A DNA stretch of 64,000 nt from JADJPG01 sp964491875. Its GTDB lineage: Bacteria > Verrucomicrobiota > Verrucomicrobiia > Limisphaerales > JADJPG01. The stretch covers positions 62,001 to 126,000 of the forward strand of contig CAZBIC010000010.1 in NCBI GenBank assembly GCA_964491875.1, written 5' to 3'. The position numbers were made by a program, and so were the translations under genes. The notes below the pieces were generated by a model. That model was not told the origin of the DNA and did no database searches. It saw only the letters and a program-made list of their open reading frames with translations. This document shows positions 1 to 8,700 of the stretch, piece after piece. Within the stretch, counting starts at the first letter, position 1; every line of letters starts with the position of its first letter.

Positions 1-10
1 TGCCAATCAC

Positions 11-310
11 ATGTTTTCGCACGTCGTCATCTTCTGGACCCATCCTGACAAACCCAACGCTGTCGCTGATCTCATCGCGGGCGGCGAGAAGTATCTCAAA
101 CCGATCCCCGGCGTGCTCAGCTTTCACATGGGCAAGATGGTCGGCAGCCATCGTCCAGTGGTCGACCAATCTTACCAGGTGGCACTGAACCTCGTCTTCA
201 CGGACAAAAAGGCGCAGGACGACTACCAGGTCCATCCGCTGCACATCGAGTTCGTGGAGAAATCCTTCAAACCGAACTGTGCGAAGGTCGTGATTTACGA
301 CTTCGAGTAA
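11..310 (+). CDS. Dabb (stress-responsive alpha/beta barrel) family protein
   Basis: A 99-aa protein starting at ATG 11. Its N-terminal strand (FSHVVIFW), the alternating helix/strand pattern and the C-terminal strand (KVVIYDF) fit the dimeric ferredoxin-like Dabb fold, and the length is normal for the family. The internal segment PIPGVLSFHMGK matches the usual 'ipGv..f..G' motif of Dabb proteins. The family includes stress-induced proteins and a few small cyclases, so no substrate can be given. No signal peptide is visible, so it is probably cytosolic. It converges on the Xer recombinase gene with 13 nt between stops. Its upstream context is outside the window. Confidence 0.8.
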   Translation: MFSHVVIFWTHPDKPNAVADLIAGGEKYLKPIPGVLSFHMGKMVGSHRPVVDQSYQVALNLVFTDKKAQDDYQVHPLHIEFVEKSFKPNCAKVVIYDFE

Positions 311-323
311 GCCGTCCTCCACT

Positions 324-1244
324 TCAAGCCCGCGGATGAAACCGTCGGTGCACCTCGCGCAGCCGGTTTCCGGCGACGTGGGTATAAATCTCCGTTGTGC
401 TGATGCTGGCGTGGCCCAGCAGTTCTTGAATCACGCGCAAGTCTGCACCGTGCTCCAGCAGATGCGTCGCAAAGCTGTGCCGCAGCATGTGTGGCGTGAT
501 GTTTCGCTCAATACCGGCGTGCCGAACTCGGTCCTTGATTCGCTTCCACAATGTCACCCGCGAGAACGCCGTGCCGCGCGTCGTGATGAAGACATTTGAC
601 GGCGTCTTGCGTCCGACGAGCTTAGGCCGCCCCGCACTCAGATAACGCTGCAAGGCTTCGTTCGCCGCGCGCCCCAGCGGCACCACGCGTTCCTTGTTCC
701 CCTTGCCGATGACGTTGATGAACCCTGCTTCGAGCTGCAGTTGTTCGAGCCGAATCGTGCGCAACTCGGAGATGCGAAGACCGGACGCGTAGCCGAGCTC
801 AAGGATCGCCTGATCGCAGAGGGACGAAGGCGTCTCCGGCACCAGCGGAGCGAGCAGGCGGGAGATTTCTTCGTTGGTCAGCGCCTTCGGCAATCGCTTC
901 CATCGCCGCGGCAGCGAGAGGTTTTCCGCAGCGTTAATGGGGAGAAGCTTCTCGGTCTCCGCCCAGCGATAGAACGCGCGCAGCGCGGCAATCTCGAGAT
1001 AGACACTTTCTGAACTCAACCGCCGCGTGCTTTCCTCTGGCTGGTTCTCCAAAGCCCGCTCACGCTCGTATTGCAGGAAGCGCATGAGGTGATTCAGGTC
1101 TACCTCACGCCAATTCTTCAATCCTTCAGCAGCCGCCCAGACAAGAAACTTGTTCAAGAGCGCGAAGTAGGTCTTTTGGGTATTCTCCGATTGTCCGCGT
1201 TCGTTGCGGAGATACTGGATGAAATCCTCGACCAGTTCCTGCAT
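324..1244 (-). CDS. Tyrosine recombinase of the XerC/XerD type
   Basis: A 306-aa site-specific recombinase, the usual length for Xer proteins. An N-terminal SAM-like DNA-binding domain (about residues 1-95) precedes the catalytic domain. The catalytic set is complete: Arg157 in GLRISE, Lys near 181 in GKGNKER, His252 and Arg255 in HMLRHSF, His278 in LGHAS and nucleophile Tyr287 in IYTHV. Xer proteins resolve chromosome dimers at dif. The dense match to the XerD core favours a housekeeping role over an integron or phage integrase, but the symbol cannot be fixed as xerC or xerD from sequence alone. It starts 12 nt after the stop of the 258-aa unknown gene, so it is probably last in a purC-unknown-xer transcript. 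Confidence 0.9.
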   Translation of the reverse strand: MQELVEDFIQYLRNERGQSENTQKTYFALLNKFLVWAAAEGLKNWREVDLNHLMRFLQYERERALENQPEESTRRLSSESVYLEIAALRAFYRWAETEKLLPINAAENLSLPRRWKRLPKALTNEEISRLLAPLVPETPSSLCDQAILELGYASGLRISELRTIRLEQLQLEAGFINVIGKGNKERVVPLGRAANEALQRYLSAGRPKLVGRKTPSNVFITTRGTAFSRVTLWKRIKDRVRHAGIERNITPHMLRHSFATHLLEHGADLRVIQELLGHASISTTEIYTHVAGNRLREVHRRFHPRA

Positions 1245-1256
1245 GGCCGGGAAGAG

Positions 1257-2033
1257 TTAGGCCCCCGCCCCGCCGCGCTTGGAGCGCGCAATGTCCTGCT
1301 GCAACTTCTCGCGATGTTCGATGCGCTTCTGGACAATCGTCAGCGCATCAGCGTCCACCCCGCCGAAGTAGCAGTCCATCTCGCCGAGCAACCGGTCGAT
1401 GCGATGAGCGATCGCGTTCTCGCGATACTTTTCCGGCGCCGACGTTTCCGCGATGACCAGCTGGCCGCCGTCTGTTCGCAGCGTACCGCAATTGCGCCCG
1501 TCCCGGTCGCACCAGGCTTTGAGCGTCGCCACCCATTCGCCCTTCTCCTGGTTCGTGATGAACAGCGCCTTGCTCCGCTCCGCACCGATGGGAATCAACG
1601 CCCATTCGCATCGCTCCACGAGTTCCGCCAAAGTCGGCAGGTCCTGATAGCCATGCGTGATGTAAGCGCCCGTCTCCAGCCGTTCCCCCGAAGTGGTCGC
1701 CAGCTTGACCAGTGTCGGTTCATCGAACGACGCATCGAGCATCATCAGCTTGATGCCGAAAACTGCCTCCTGCGCCAGCAAGCCGAACGAGAGGAGCTCC
1801 GCCTGGTTGGCCGGCAACGCCCAGGCCGAGAACGGCGCCGACTCGCGGGCGCGATCGAACACATCATTCTCATCAAAGGGTGCCGCGACGCCCCACAGTC
1901 CGGGTTTGGACTTCGTCATGTGGACAATCTTACCGAGCAAATCGGCGTCAATCGCCGTGATCAGATGCGGCAGGCCAAGTGCAGCAGGTTGAAGGCTGGA
2001 GAAGAACGGTTCGGCTGGGATGAGCTTTTCCAT
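1257..2033 (-). CDS. Conserved-looking hypothetical protein between purC and xer
   Basis: A 258-aa cytosolic protein from ATG 2033. I do not recognise its family. It has no signal peptide and no membrane segment. The N-terminal half is hydrophobic-rich with regular helices, and the C-terminus (from about residue 215) is a charged helix rich in Arg, Lys and Glu ending in a Gly/Ala tail. Three cysteines lie near residues 175-225 (KAWCDRDGRNCG and EMDCYF), but they do not form a CxxC metal site. The gene lies 18 nt after purC and 12 nt before xer, which suggests co-transcription. Codon use resembles its neighbours, so it is not obviously acquired. Confidence 0.75.
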   Translation of the reverse strand: MEKLIPAEPFFSSLQPAALGLPHLITAIDADLLGKIVHMTKSKPGLWGVAAPFDENDVFDRARESAPFSAWALPANQAELLSFGLLAQEAVFGIKLMMLDASFDEPTLVKLATTSGERLETGAYITHGYQDLPTLAELVERCEWALIPIGAERSKALFITNQEKGEWVATLKAWCDRDGRNCGTLRTDGGQLVIAETSAPEKYRENAIAHRIDRLLGEMDCYFGGVDADALTIVQKRIEHREKLQQDIARSKRGGAGA

Positions 2034-2051
2034 GACGAAGGCGCCTTCTGT

Positions 2052-2948
2052 TCAACCCGGCAGCGGCTGGCCCGTCAGCTTCTCGAACGCCTCAAAGTAC
2101 TTTGCCTGCGTCTTCGCCACGACGTCCGCGGGCAACGCAGGAGCGGGCGGGGTCTTGTCCCAATCGAGCGTCTCCAGATAGTCGCGCACGAACTGTTTGT
2201 CATAGCTCGGCTGTCCTCGACCCGGCTGATACTGATCCGCCGGCCAGAACCGCGAGGAATCCGGCGTGAGCACTTCGTCGATCAAAATGAGTTTTCCATC
2301 GAACATCCCGAACTCGAACTTCGTGTCCGCGATGATGATGCCGCGCTGCCGCGCGTAGGCCCGTGCCTGCGAGTAAATCTTGAGGCTCGCCGCACGTGCC
2401 TGTTCGGCGATGTCCGCACCGACCAACTTCGCCGCCTCGGCAAACGAGATATTCTCGTCGTGACCCGACTCCGCCTTCGTGGCAGGCGTGAAGATTGGTT
2501 CCGGCAATTCGGACGATTCCTGCAATCCCGCCGGCAGCTTGATCCCGCAGACCGTCTGGCTCTGGCGATACTCCTTCCAACCGGAACCGGCCAGATAACC
2601 GCGCACCACGCATTCGATGACCAACGGCTTCGCCTTCTTGACGATCATGCTGCGGCGCGCCACTTGAGCCGCGAAGGGTTTCAAATTCGCAGGCAGCGGA
2701 TCGTTGGCCTTCGCGAGGAGGTGATTTGGGATCAGCGAGGAAAACTTCTCGAACCAGAAGTGCGAGAGTTGCGTGAGCACCTCACCCTTGCGCGGGATGC
2801 CGTTCGGCATGATGCAATCGAAGGCGGAGATGCGATCGGTGGCGACCAGCAGGAAGGCGTCTCCGAGATCGAAAATCTCGCGGACCTTGCCGCTCTTCAG
2901 CTTGTTGATTCCGGGAAGCTCCAACTGGAGCAACGGTTCGTTCGACAT
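2052..2948 (-). CDS. purC: Phosphoribosylaminoimidazole-succinocarboxamide synthase
   Basis: SAICAR synthetase joins CAIR and aspartate using ATP in de novo purine synthesis. The nucleotide-binding start is clear (KLKSGKVREIFDLGD), followed by the family motif ATDRISAFDCIMPNGIPRKG and the C-terminal EFGMFDGKLILIDEVLTPDSSRFW with the expected acidic metal/ATP residues. I chose ATG 2948 (MSNEPLLQLELPG), giving 298 aa, the standard length of the long form. An in-frame ATG at 2960 and a TTG at 2990 add residues that do not look like family sequence. It lies 66 nt downstream of the sialidase-like gene, and no other purine gene is nearby. Confidence 0.95.
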   Translation of the reverse strand: MSNEPLLQLELPGINKLKSGKVREIFDLGDAFLLVATDRISAFDCIMPNGIPRKGEVLTQLSHFWFEKFSSLIPNHLLAKANDPLPANLKPFAAQVARRSMIVKKAKPLVIECVVRGYLAGSGWKEYRQSQTVCGIKLPAGLQESSELPEPIFTPATKAESGHDENISFAEAAKLVGADIAEQARAASLKIYSQARAYARQRGIIIADTKFEFGMFDGKLILIDEVLTPDSSRFWPADQYQPGRGQPSYDKQFVRDYLETLDWDKTPPAPALPADVVAKTQAKYFEAFEKLTGQPLPG

Positions 2949-3014
2949 GGGCGAGAGCATGGATTTGAAATCGTGAATTTCAAATCTCAAATCTCCAGCG
3001 CCGCAGTCAGGCAG

Positions 3015-4061
3015 TCAAAGCTTCGCCGGATCCACCGCCCAATACCGGATCTTCTTCCGCTGCCAGGTGTAGGTGATGTGAACCTTCCCGTCGGGAGCCT
3101 GAATGATCGCCGGATAAGAATACTCACCCGGTTCGCCCTCCAGCGTCAGCACCGTCCGCCACTCCTTGCCGTCTGTCGAGAGTCCGAGCACCAGCGGCGT
3201 GCGACCGCGCGACACCGGGTTGTATACGAGGAGATTGCGACCATCCTTTAGCGTGACGCCATCAATGCCCGCGCTCGGGTTCAGCAGCGACGTCGCTTTC
3301 ATCGAACTCCACTTTTTCCCTCCGTCCTCCGACCAAATTTCCGTCACTCGTCCCTGTCGACTGCGGTTCAGCGCTTGCAGGCGATTGCCTGGATGAAACA
3401 GGACCGTGGGCTGAATGGCGCCGAATTCCTTCCCATCGTTCAACGCGTCCGTCTTCGTCCACGTAGCGCCGAGGTCACGCGTCATTTCCATGTGGACCCG
3501 CCAGCCGTCGTGCTCCGAGCTCGACGGGCAGAGGAGCGTGCCGTCCGCGAGCAGCACCGGCTTCGCGCGAATCGGACCGAGGATACCGTCTGGCAATCGC
3601 TGCGGAGATGACCACGTCTTCCCGCCGTCACTGGACTTGATGAGCATGCCCCACCAACGCGACGGACTCGGGCCGACCTTGTAGAACAGCAGCAGCGGAC
3701 CGTCCTTCGCCTGAAACAAGACGGGATTCCACGTCGGATGCCGCGTCTTGCCGTCGGCCTGGATGCCATTCGCGACCTCGACCGGCGTCAGCCATTTCGT
3801 CCCGTCGTGGCGCGAAACCCAGATGCCGACATCCGGATGCTTTTCGTGAGTCCCGCCAAACCACGCCGCGACCAATCCAGCCGGCGTGCTTTCGATCGTG
3901 GACGCATGACACGCTGGGTATGGAGCAGTTTCGTAGATGAACTCGCTCTTCAACACCGGCCCAATCGATGAACTCACATCCACCGGCCTCTTCGGAGAGA
4001 CGCAGCCTGTGAACGCCAGCGCCAGCGCCACCCAAGCAGCCCAGCCGAACGCGAACTTCAC
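3015..4061 (-). CDS. Sialidase-like (BNR/Asp-box) lipoprotein
   Basis: A 348-aa exo-alpha-sialidase-family beta-propeller. The longer in-frame ATG at 4187 overlaps the esterase gene, so I use GTG 4061. It overlaps the esterase stop as GTGA and has a good GGAGG seven bases upstream. From this start the protein opens with a lipoprotein signal, ending in a lipobox with Cys20 (LAFTGC), so it should be membrane-anchored and face the periplasm or outside. Asp-box repeats are visible near residues 140 (SSDGGKTW), 197 (TRDLGATW, degenerate) and 244 (SEDGGKKW). The family cleaves sialic acid or related glycosides. The coupled esterase removes O-acetyl groups, which fits stepwise glycan stripping. The exact substrate is unproven. 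Confidence 0.85.
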   Translation of the reverse strand: MKFAFGWAAWVALALAFTGCVSPKRPVDVSSSIGPVLKSEFIYETAPYPACHASTIESTPAGLVAAWFGGTHEKHPDVGIWVSRHDGTKWLTPVEVANGIQADGKTRHPTWNPVLFQAKDGPLLLFYKVGPSPSRWWGMLIKSSDGGKTWSSPQRLPDGILGPIRAKPVLLADGTLLCPSSSEHDGWRVHMEMTRDLGATWTKTDALNDGKEFGAIQPTVLFHPGNRLQALNRSRQGRVTEIWSEDGGKKWSSMKATSLLNPSAGIDGVTLKDGRNLLVYNPVSRGRTPLVLGLSTDGKEWRTVLTLEGEPGEYSYPAIIQAPDGKVHITYTWQRKKIRYWAVDPAKL

Positions 4062-5683
4062 TTCTTCGCCTCCGTTTTCGGCGCGGTGATCATCGGCCAG
4101 TTGTCCGTGCGAAACGGCGAAGCCGGCAACGGCTCCTCGTTCATGCCACGCGCGCAGTACAAATTCGCCACCGGACAATCCGCCCACGCATAACGGACCG
4201 CTACCGGCTTCGCGACCGAAGGACTGCTCACCACAATCTTGTCACCGACGATCTCCGCGTTCGCCCATACAAACTTCCCGTCCTCGCCGGCGATCGCGAA
4301 TCCGGTCAGCGGCGCGTTCACCCAGCCTTTCTTCAAATTATAGTTCAGCACAATGCCGTCGCCTTGCTTGCCCGGAGGAACCTTGTCCGCACGCGAGGCC
4401 GCCCCAAATAATCCTTCGCCCACGAAGTCGAAGCTCAGCGTTACCTTGTCGCCGTCAATCTTTCCGCTGCGATACTGCGGACCACTCCACGTGAACTTCT
4501 CGCCATAGGCAATGCCGCGCGCGGCCAACGCGAGACGTTCGCCCACCGGACGTTTCCAGACCGGATGGATGTCCTTCGGATCGCCGTAATCGAGAATCGA
4601 AACCGCGCCGACCTTCGGCAACACTTTCGTCGCGTGGATCTGCGCCTCGCGCAGCTCCGCCCAGTTACTCTCCGCCGGCTCATCCTTCACCGGCATGAAC
4701 GGCGCGAGTTGCACCTGGAGAAACGCGAAATCGCCCTGGTTCCAGTCGTTGCGCCAGTTCTTCACCATGTCCACGAACAGCGTTCGATACTGGTGCGCGC
4801 GACCGGCGTTGGATTCGCCCTGATACCAAATCGCGCCCTTGATCGCGTACGGAACCAGCGGCGCAATCATCCCGTTGTAGAGCTCGCTCGGCTTCCAGCC
4901 CACGCCGGGTTTTCGTTTGGTGAACGTCTTGCCATCCGCCTTCGCCTGATCGCGCTCCTTCTCCCACTGCGCCACCGCTTCCTCCACTTTCTGCAATTGC
5001 GCCGCAAACGCATCCACGATGTCCCGTTTGTATTCCGAATTCTCACTGAGCACTCCGTCGCGCATCCAGACTTCTGCGGGTGAACCGCCCCAGGAGGTGT
5101 GAATCATCCCGACCGGAACGCCGAGATCCTTCTGCAACTTCATCCCAAAGTAGTAGGCCACCGCCGAAAAATTCGAGACCGACGACGGCGACGTCTCAGC
5201 CCACGCGGAAGCAACATTGTCGACCGGCTCATTCGCCTTAAGCTTCGGAACAGTAAAGAGGCGCAGCTTTGAATTGTTCGCCGCGAGAATGTCGCCAAAC
5301 GGCTGATACGACGCGCGCATCGGCCACTCCATGTTCGACTGGCCACTCGCCAGCCACACTTCGCCCACCAGAACATCCGTCAGCGTGATCGTATTCTTGC
5401 CAGTAACCTTGAGTTCATCCGGCCCGCCCGCCTTGAGCTTCCCGAGCTTCACCATCCACTTGCCGTTCTTCGCCGTGGCGGAAACCTTCTTCCCGCGAAA
5501 CTCCACCGTCACCTTCTCGCCTTCATCGGCCCAGCCCCAAACCGGAACCGCGATGTCGCGCTGCAAGACCATGTGGTCCGTGAAGAGATTGTGCAGCTTT
5601 ACGTCGGCCTGCGCACAGAACGCCGCGAGAAGAAAAGCCGCCGTCGAGGAAACCCGTCGGATGGAATGAAGTCGTGGAATCAT
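4058..5683 (-). CDS. Sialate O-acetylesterase family (SGNH) protein, secreted
   Basis: A 541-aa SGNH-hydrolase of the SASA/DUF303 type. A signal peptide (MIPRLHSIRR... cut near AFCAQA) sends it to the periplasm. The nucleophile motif SGQSNMEW holds Ser116, and the C-terminal Asp/His block reads YGDPKDIHP. These are the residues expected for removal of acetyl groups from 9-O- or 4-O-acetyl sialic acids or acetylated plant glycans. The N-terminal part (30-110) is a beta domain common in this family. It overlaps the sialidase-like gene by 4 nt (GTGA) and follows the PVC cytochrome gene by 56 nt. Many planctomycete and verrucomicrobial homologues act on xylan or pectin, so the sialate name is a family label only. 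Confidence 0.88.
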   Translation of the reverse strand: MIPRLHSIRRVSSTAAFLLAAFCAQADVKLHNLFTDHMVLQRDIAVPVWGWADEGEKVTVEFRGKKVSATAKNGKWMVKLGKLKAGGPDELKVTGKNTITLTDVLVGEVWLASGQSNMEWPMRASYQPFGDILAANNSKLRLFTVPKLKANEPVDNVASAWAETSPSSVSNFSAVAYYFGMKLQKDLGVPVGMIHTSWGGSPAEVWMRDGVLSENSEYKRDIVDAFAAQLQKVEEAVAQWEKERDQAKADGKTFTKRKPGVGWKPSELYNGMIAPLVPYAIKGAIWYQGESNAGRAHQYRTLFVDMVKNWRNDWNQGDFAFLQVQLAPFMPVKDEPAESNWAELREAQIHATKVLPKVGAVSILDYGDPKDIHPVWKRPVGERLALAARGIAYGEKFTWSGPQYRSGKIDGDKVTLSFDFVGEGLFGAASRADKVPPGKQGDGIVLNYNLKKGWVNAPLTGFAIAGEDGKFVWANAEIVGDKIVVSSPSVAKPVAVRYAWADCPVANLYCARGMNEEPLPASPFRTDNWPMITAPKTEAKK

Positions 5684-5739
5684 GCGCGCCAGTGCAACGC
5701 AAACGCCGCGCCCGCGTCAATCGGGAAAACCAGTCGCGC

Positions 5740-8700
5740 CTACTTCAGCCCCGCCAGATACTCCACCAAGTCGCGAACTTCACGTCGGCTTAACGCCTGA
5801 CCCAACCCCTCTGGCATCGCCGATAACCCGCGCTGTCGCGTCACGATGTCGGCCTTCGCGATCTTCAGCGCACCGTCCTCCGGCGATTCCAAGCGCAGCT
5901 CCTTGTCGTCCTCGCTCTTCACCAGTCCGAAATGCTCCGCGCCGTTCTTCAGCTTCACCATGACATTCTCGAAGCCCGCCGCGACCGCTCGATTCGGAAA
6001 TACGATCGCCTCCAGCAAATACTCACGGCTACGCAGCTTGCTGATGCCATCGAGCTTCGGCCCTACTGTCCCACCCTGTCCTTTCACCGCATGACAACGC
6101 GAGCACTGCACTTCCACCTTCTCAAAGAAGATCGCCTTGCCGCGCTCCGCATCGCCGCCCGACAACACACTGCGCCAGCTTCCCAGCGCAGCATTCTTCA
6201 CTCGAGCCGCCTCAAAACTCGCCAACGAGGATTTGATTTCCGGATCACTGCGTCGCGCCGCCGCTTCCAGCAACTCCAGCTCGAACGCCGGATTCAATTC
6301 ACCGGCAACCAACCGCTTCATCTCTGCGCGCAACACCGCATCCGCCCCCGGTGAATCGATTCCGCCCAGCGCAGCAAATGCCGCCTGGGCGAGCCGCGTG
6401 TCATCGTCGGAGCGCCGGCTTCCAGCACGGCGTGAATTCCTCGCAGTTTCGGGGCGCGCCGAATCGGAGTTCGGCGCTCCGACCGCGACCGTCACGATCT
6501 CGCTGAGAATCCGAACCGCCTCGTCGCTGCGAAGTCTTCCGAGATGCGGCAAGGCCGACGTGCGAATCGCCGGATCGCTCTCGGCCAAGGCCAGCTTGGT
6601 CGCCTCGCCGAGTTCCGTAGCGTCCAACGCCGCGAGTGCGCCGGGAATCTGCTTGCGCAAGGACGCGGGCGTCGCCGTGGAACGCATCAGTGTCAGCATC
6701 GCTGGCGCGGCGTTCATGAGACGCAGCTTCACCGCCGCGTCTAAGGCTGCTTGAGCAACTACCAATTCCCTGTCCGACAGCAGCCCGGCGATGTGCGGCG
6801 CGAGCGCGCGGCGGGCGTCATCGGCGGGTCGCGGCGGCAGCGGGCGATAGAGGCCCACCACGCGATCAAACCAGCCCGGCCAGTTCTCGGGATTCACCGT
6901 CGGCACCGCGCCGTGATTCGGGTCTTTCGTCGGCTTAATCGGCAAATCACCTACCTTCGCCGGCAACACTTCCCACGCACCGAGGAGAAACAACGCCTCT
7001 GCTCGAAGCCCCGCGGACATTGGCGTGCCCTGTGCAAACCGGACCAGCGCCTCCGCATTCATCGCCTCGCCAACGCGGAAGTTCGCGTTCAACGCCCGCA
7101 GCAACACCTGATCGCGCGGCGGACGCACATTCGCCGAGAACGGCCCGACGGGCGTGAGGTTCGAGAGCGCAGCGGCACCCCAGTTCGGATCGCGGAAGCA
7201 CGGGTCGTCGAGGAGTCGGGCAAGTGCTGGAAACGCTTCTGCCACTGGGCAGGCGATTATCGTTCGCGCCGCTTGGAGCACCACGCCGGGATCAGGATCC
7301 GGTTCGACCCACATATTCGTGACCAACGAATTGGTCCAGAGCCCCAGCGACAAGATTGCTGCTCGCTTCACGGCAGGTGATTGGTGACCTGCGGTGCGAC
7401 CCGCGAATGGCATCGACAGCCCAGTGTAGCCTAGCCAGCGAGATTCAAGCGCCTCGAGCTTGTACCAATGCCGCACACCTGCGTGTTGAAGGAACAAGTC
7501 CGCGCCGTGGTTCTCCGAAAGGTAATGAGTCGTCTCTGCCCAGCCCGGGTGGAAGGTGAGACCTGGCGTCACCAGTTTCTCTGCGAGTCGGCGCGCTTGA
7601 GGAACTTTGTCGGCGAGCCATTGAGCCGCCCTTTGCTGCGAGCTGAAGCTTCCGCGTTGCCCGCTGTGCATGATCGTGCCGTAGGCCATCGCTGCCTGAA
7701 ATTCCAGCGCCGGAGGTGAATTGCTCAATACCTCGGCCAGCATCACGTCGACTTGGAATAACTGCGCATCCGCGATAACTCGCGCGGCTTGCCCTGCGAC
7801 CGCGTGGTCCTCGTCGGTAACCAGCGGAATCATTCCGAACAGTTCGTCACTCAAATCATCGTTCCCGGAAATAGGAACCGCGCGAGCGATCTGACCAATG
7901 CCCAAGAGCGCGTGAATCCGCGCGAACTGATTCTTGGATTTGAACGCGGTCCGCTGCAGTCCTTCGAACGAATTGCGCCCTCGCCCCGCCAGTTCCCACT
8001 GCGCCTCAAGCCTTACGCGCCGATCCTCATGACCGAGCAACCCAAGCAGTTCCTTTTCGCTGCGCTTGGCCATGCCTGCGCCGAGCAAACGTTTTACTTC
8101 GGCAACTTGTTCCGCGTTTCGCGTTCCGAGTTCCCCGGTTGATACCAGGCGATAAATGCGTCCCTTGCCGGAGCGCACCCAACTCTCGACCCAGTCGAGC
8201 AAATAGAGCGCGCCGTCGGGACCGAAGTCCACGTCCGTCGGCCAGCAGTTCCAGAGAATCTTTTCCTTGTCGGCCAGTTCGAAGCTCGCGCCGCGCGGCT
8301 TCACGCTGTAAGCCCAGATCCCGCCGGGGAAATCCGCGTGAACAAATTTACCTGCGAGCTGGGGCGTGAGTCCCGTGCCGGGATAAAAGGCGAGCCCAGC
8401 TGGGCCTTGCGAAACGGTACCGGCAGGCGGGAGAATGCCGTCGAGTCCGCCGTGCCACATTTCTTCGCTCACCCAAGGACCGAAACCTTTCATGTGCTGA
8501 TAGCTTGCGCGCCAGCCGTAGTCGCCACCTTCGACAAGATGCAGCACGCGGCACGGGTCTGCACCAGCGGTGTCGTTGTCCACGGTCCAGAGATTTCCGT
8601 AGTCATCGAACGCGAGCTCCTGCGGATTGCGCAGGCCGGTGCAAAAGATTTCGAGGTTGCGACTGTCCGGCTCGCAGCGCAGCACGCCGCCGGTGTCCGG

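Noticed and set aside
1071..3251. 726-aa plus-strand open frame
   Set aside because: It runs antisense through xer, the unknown gene and purC, has no domain, and reflects GC-rich codon bias.
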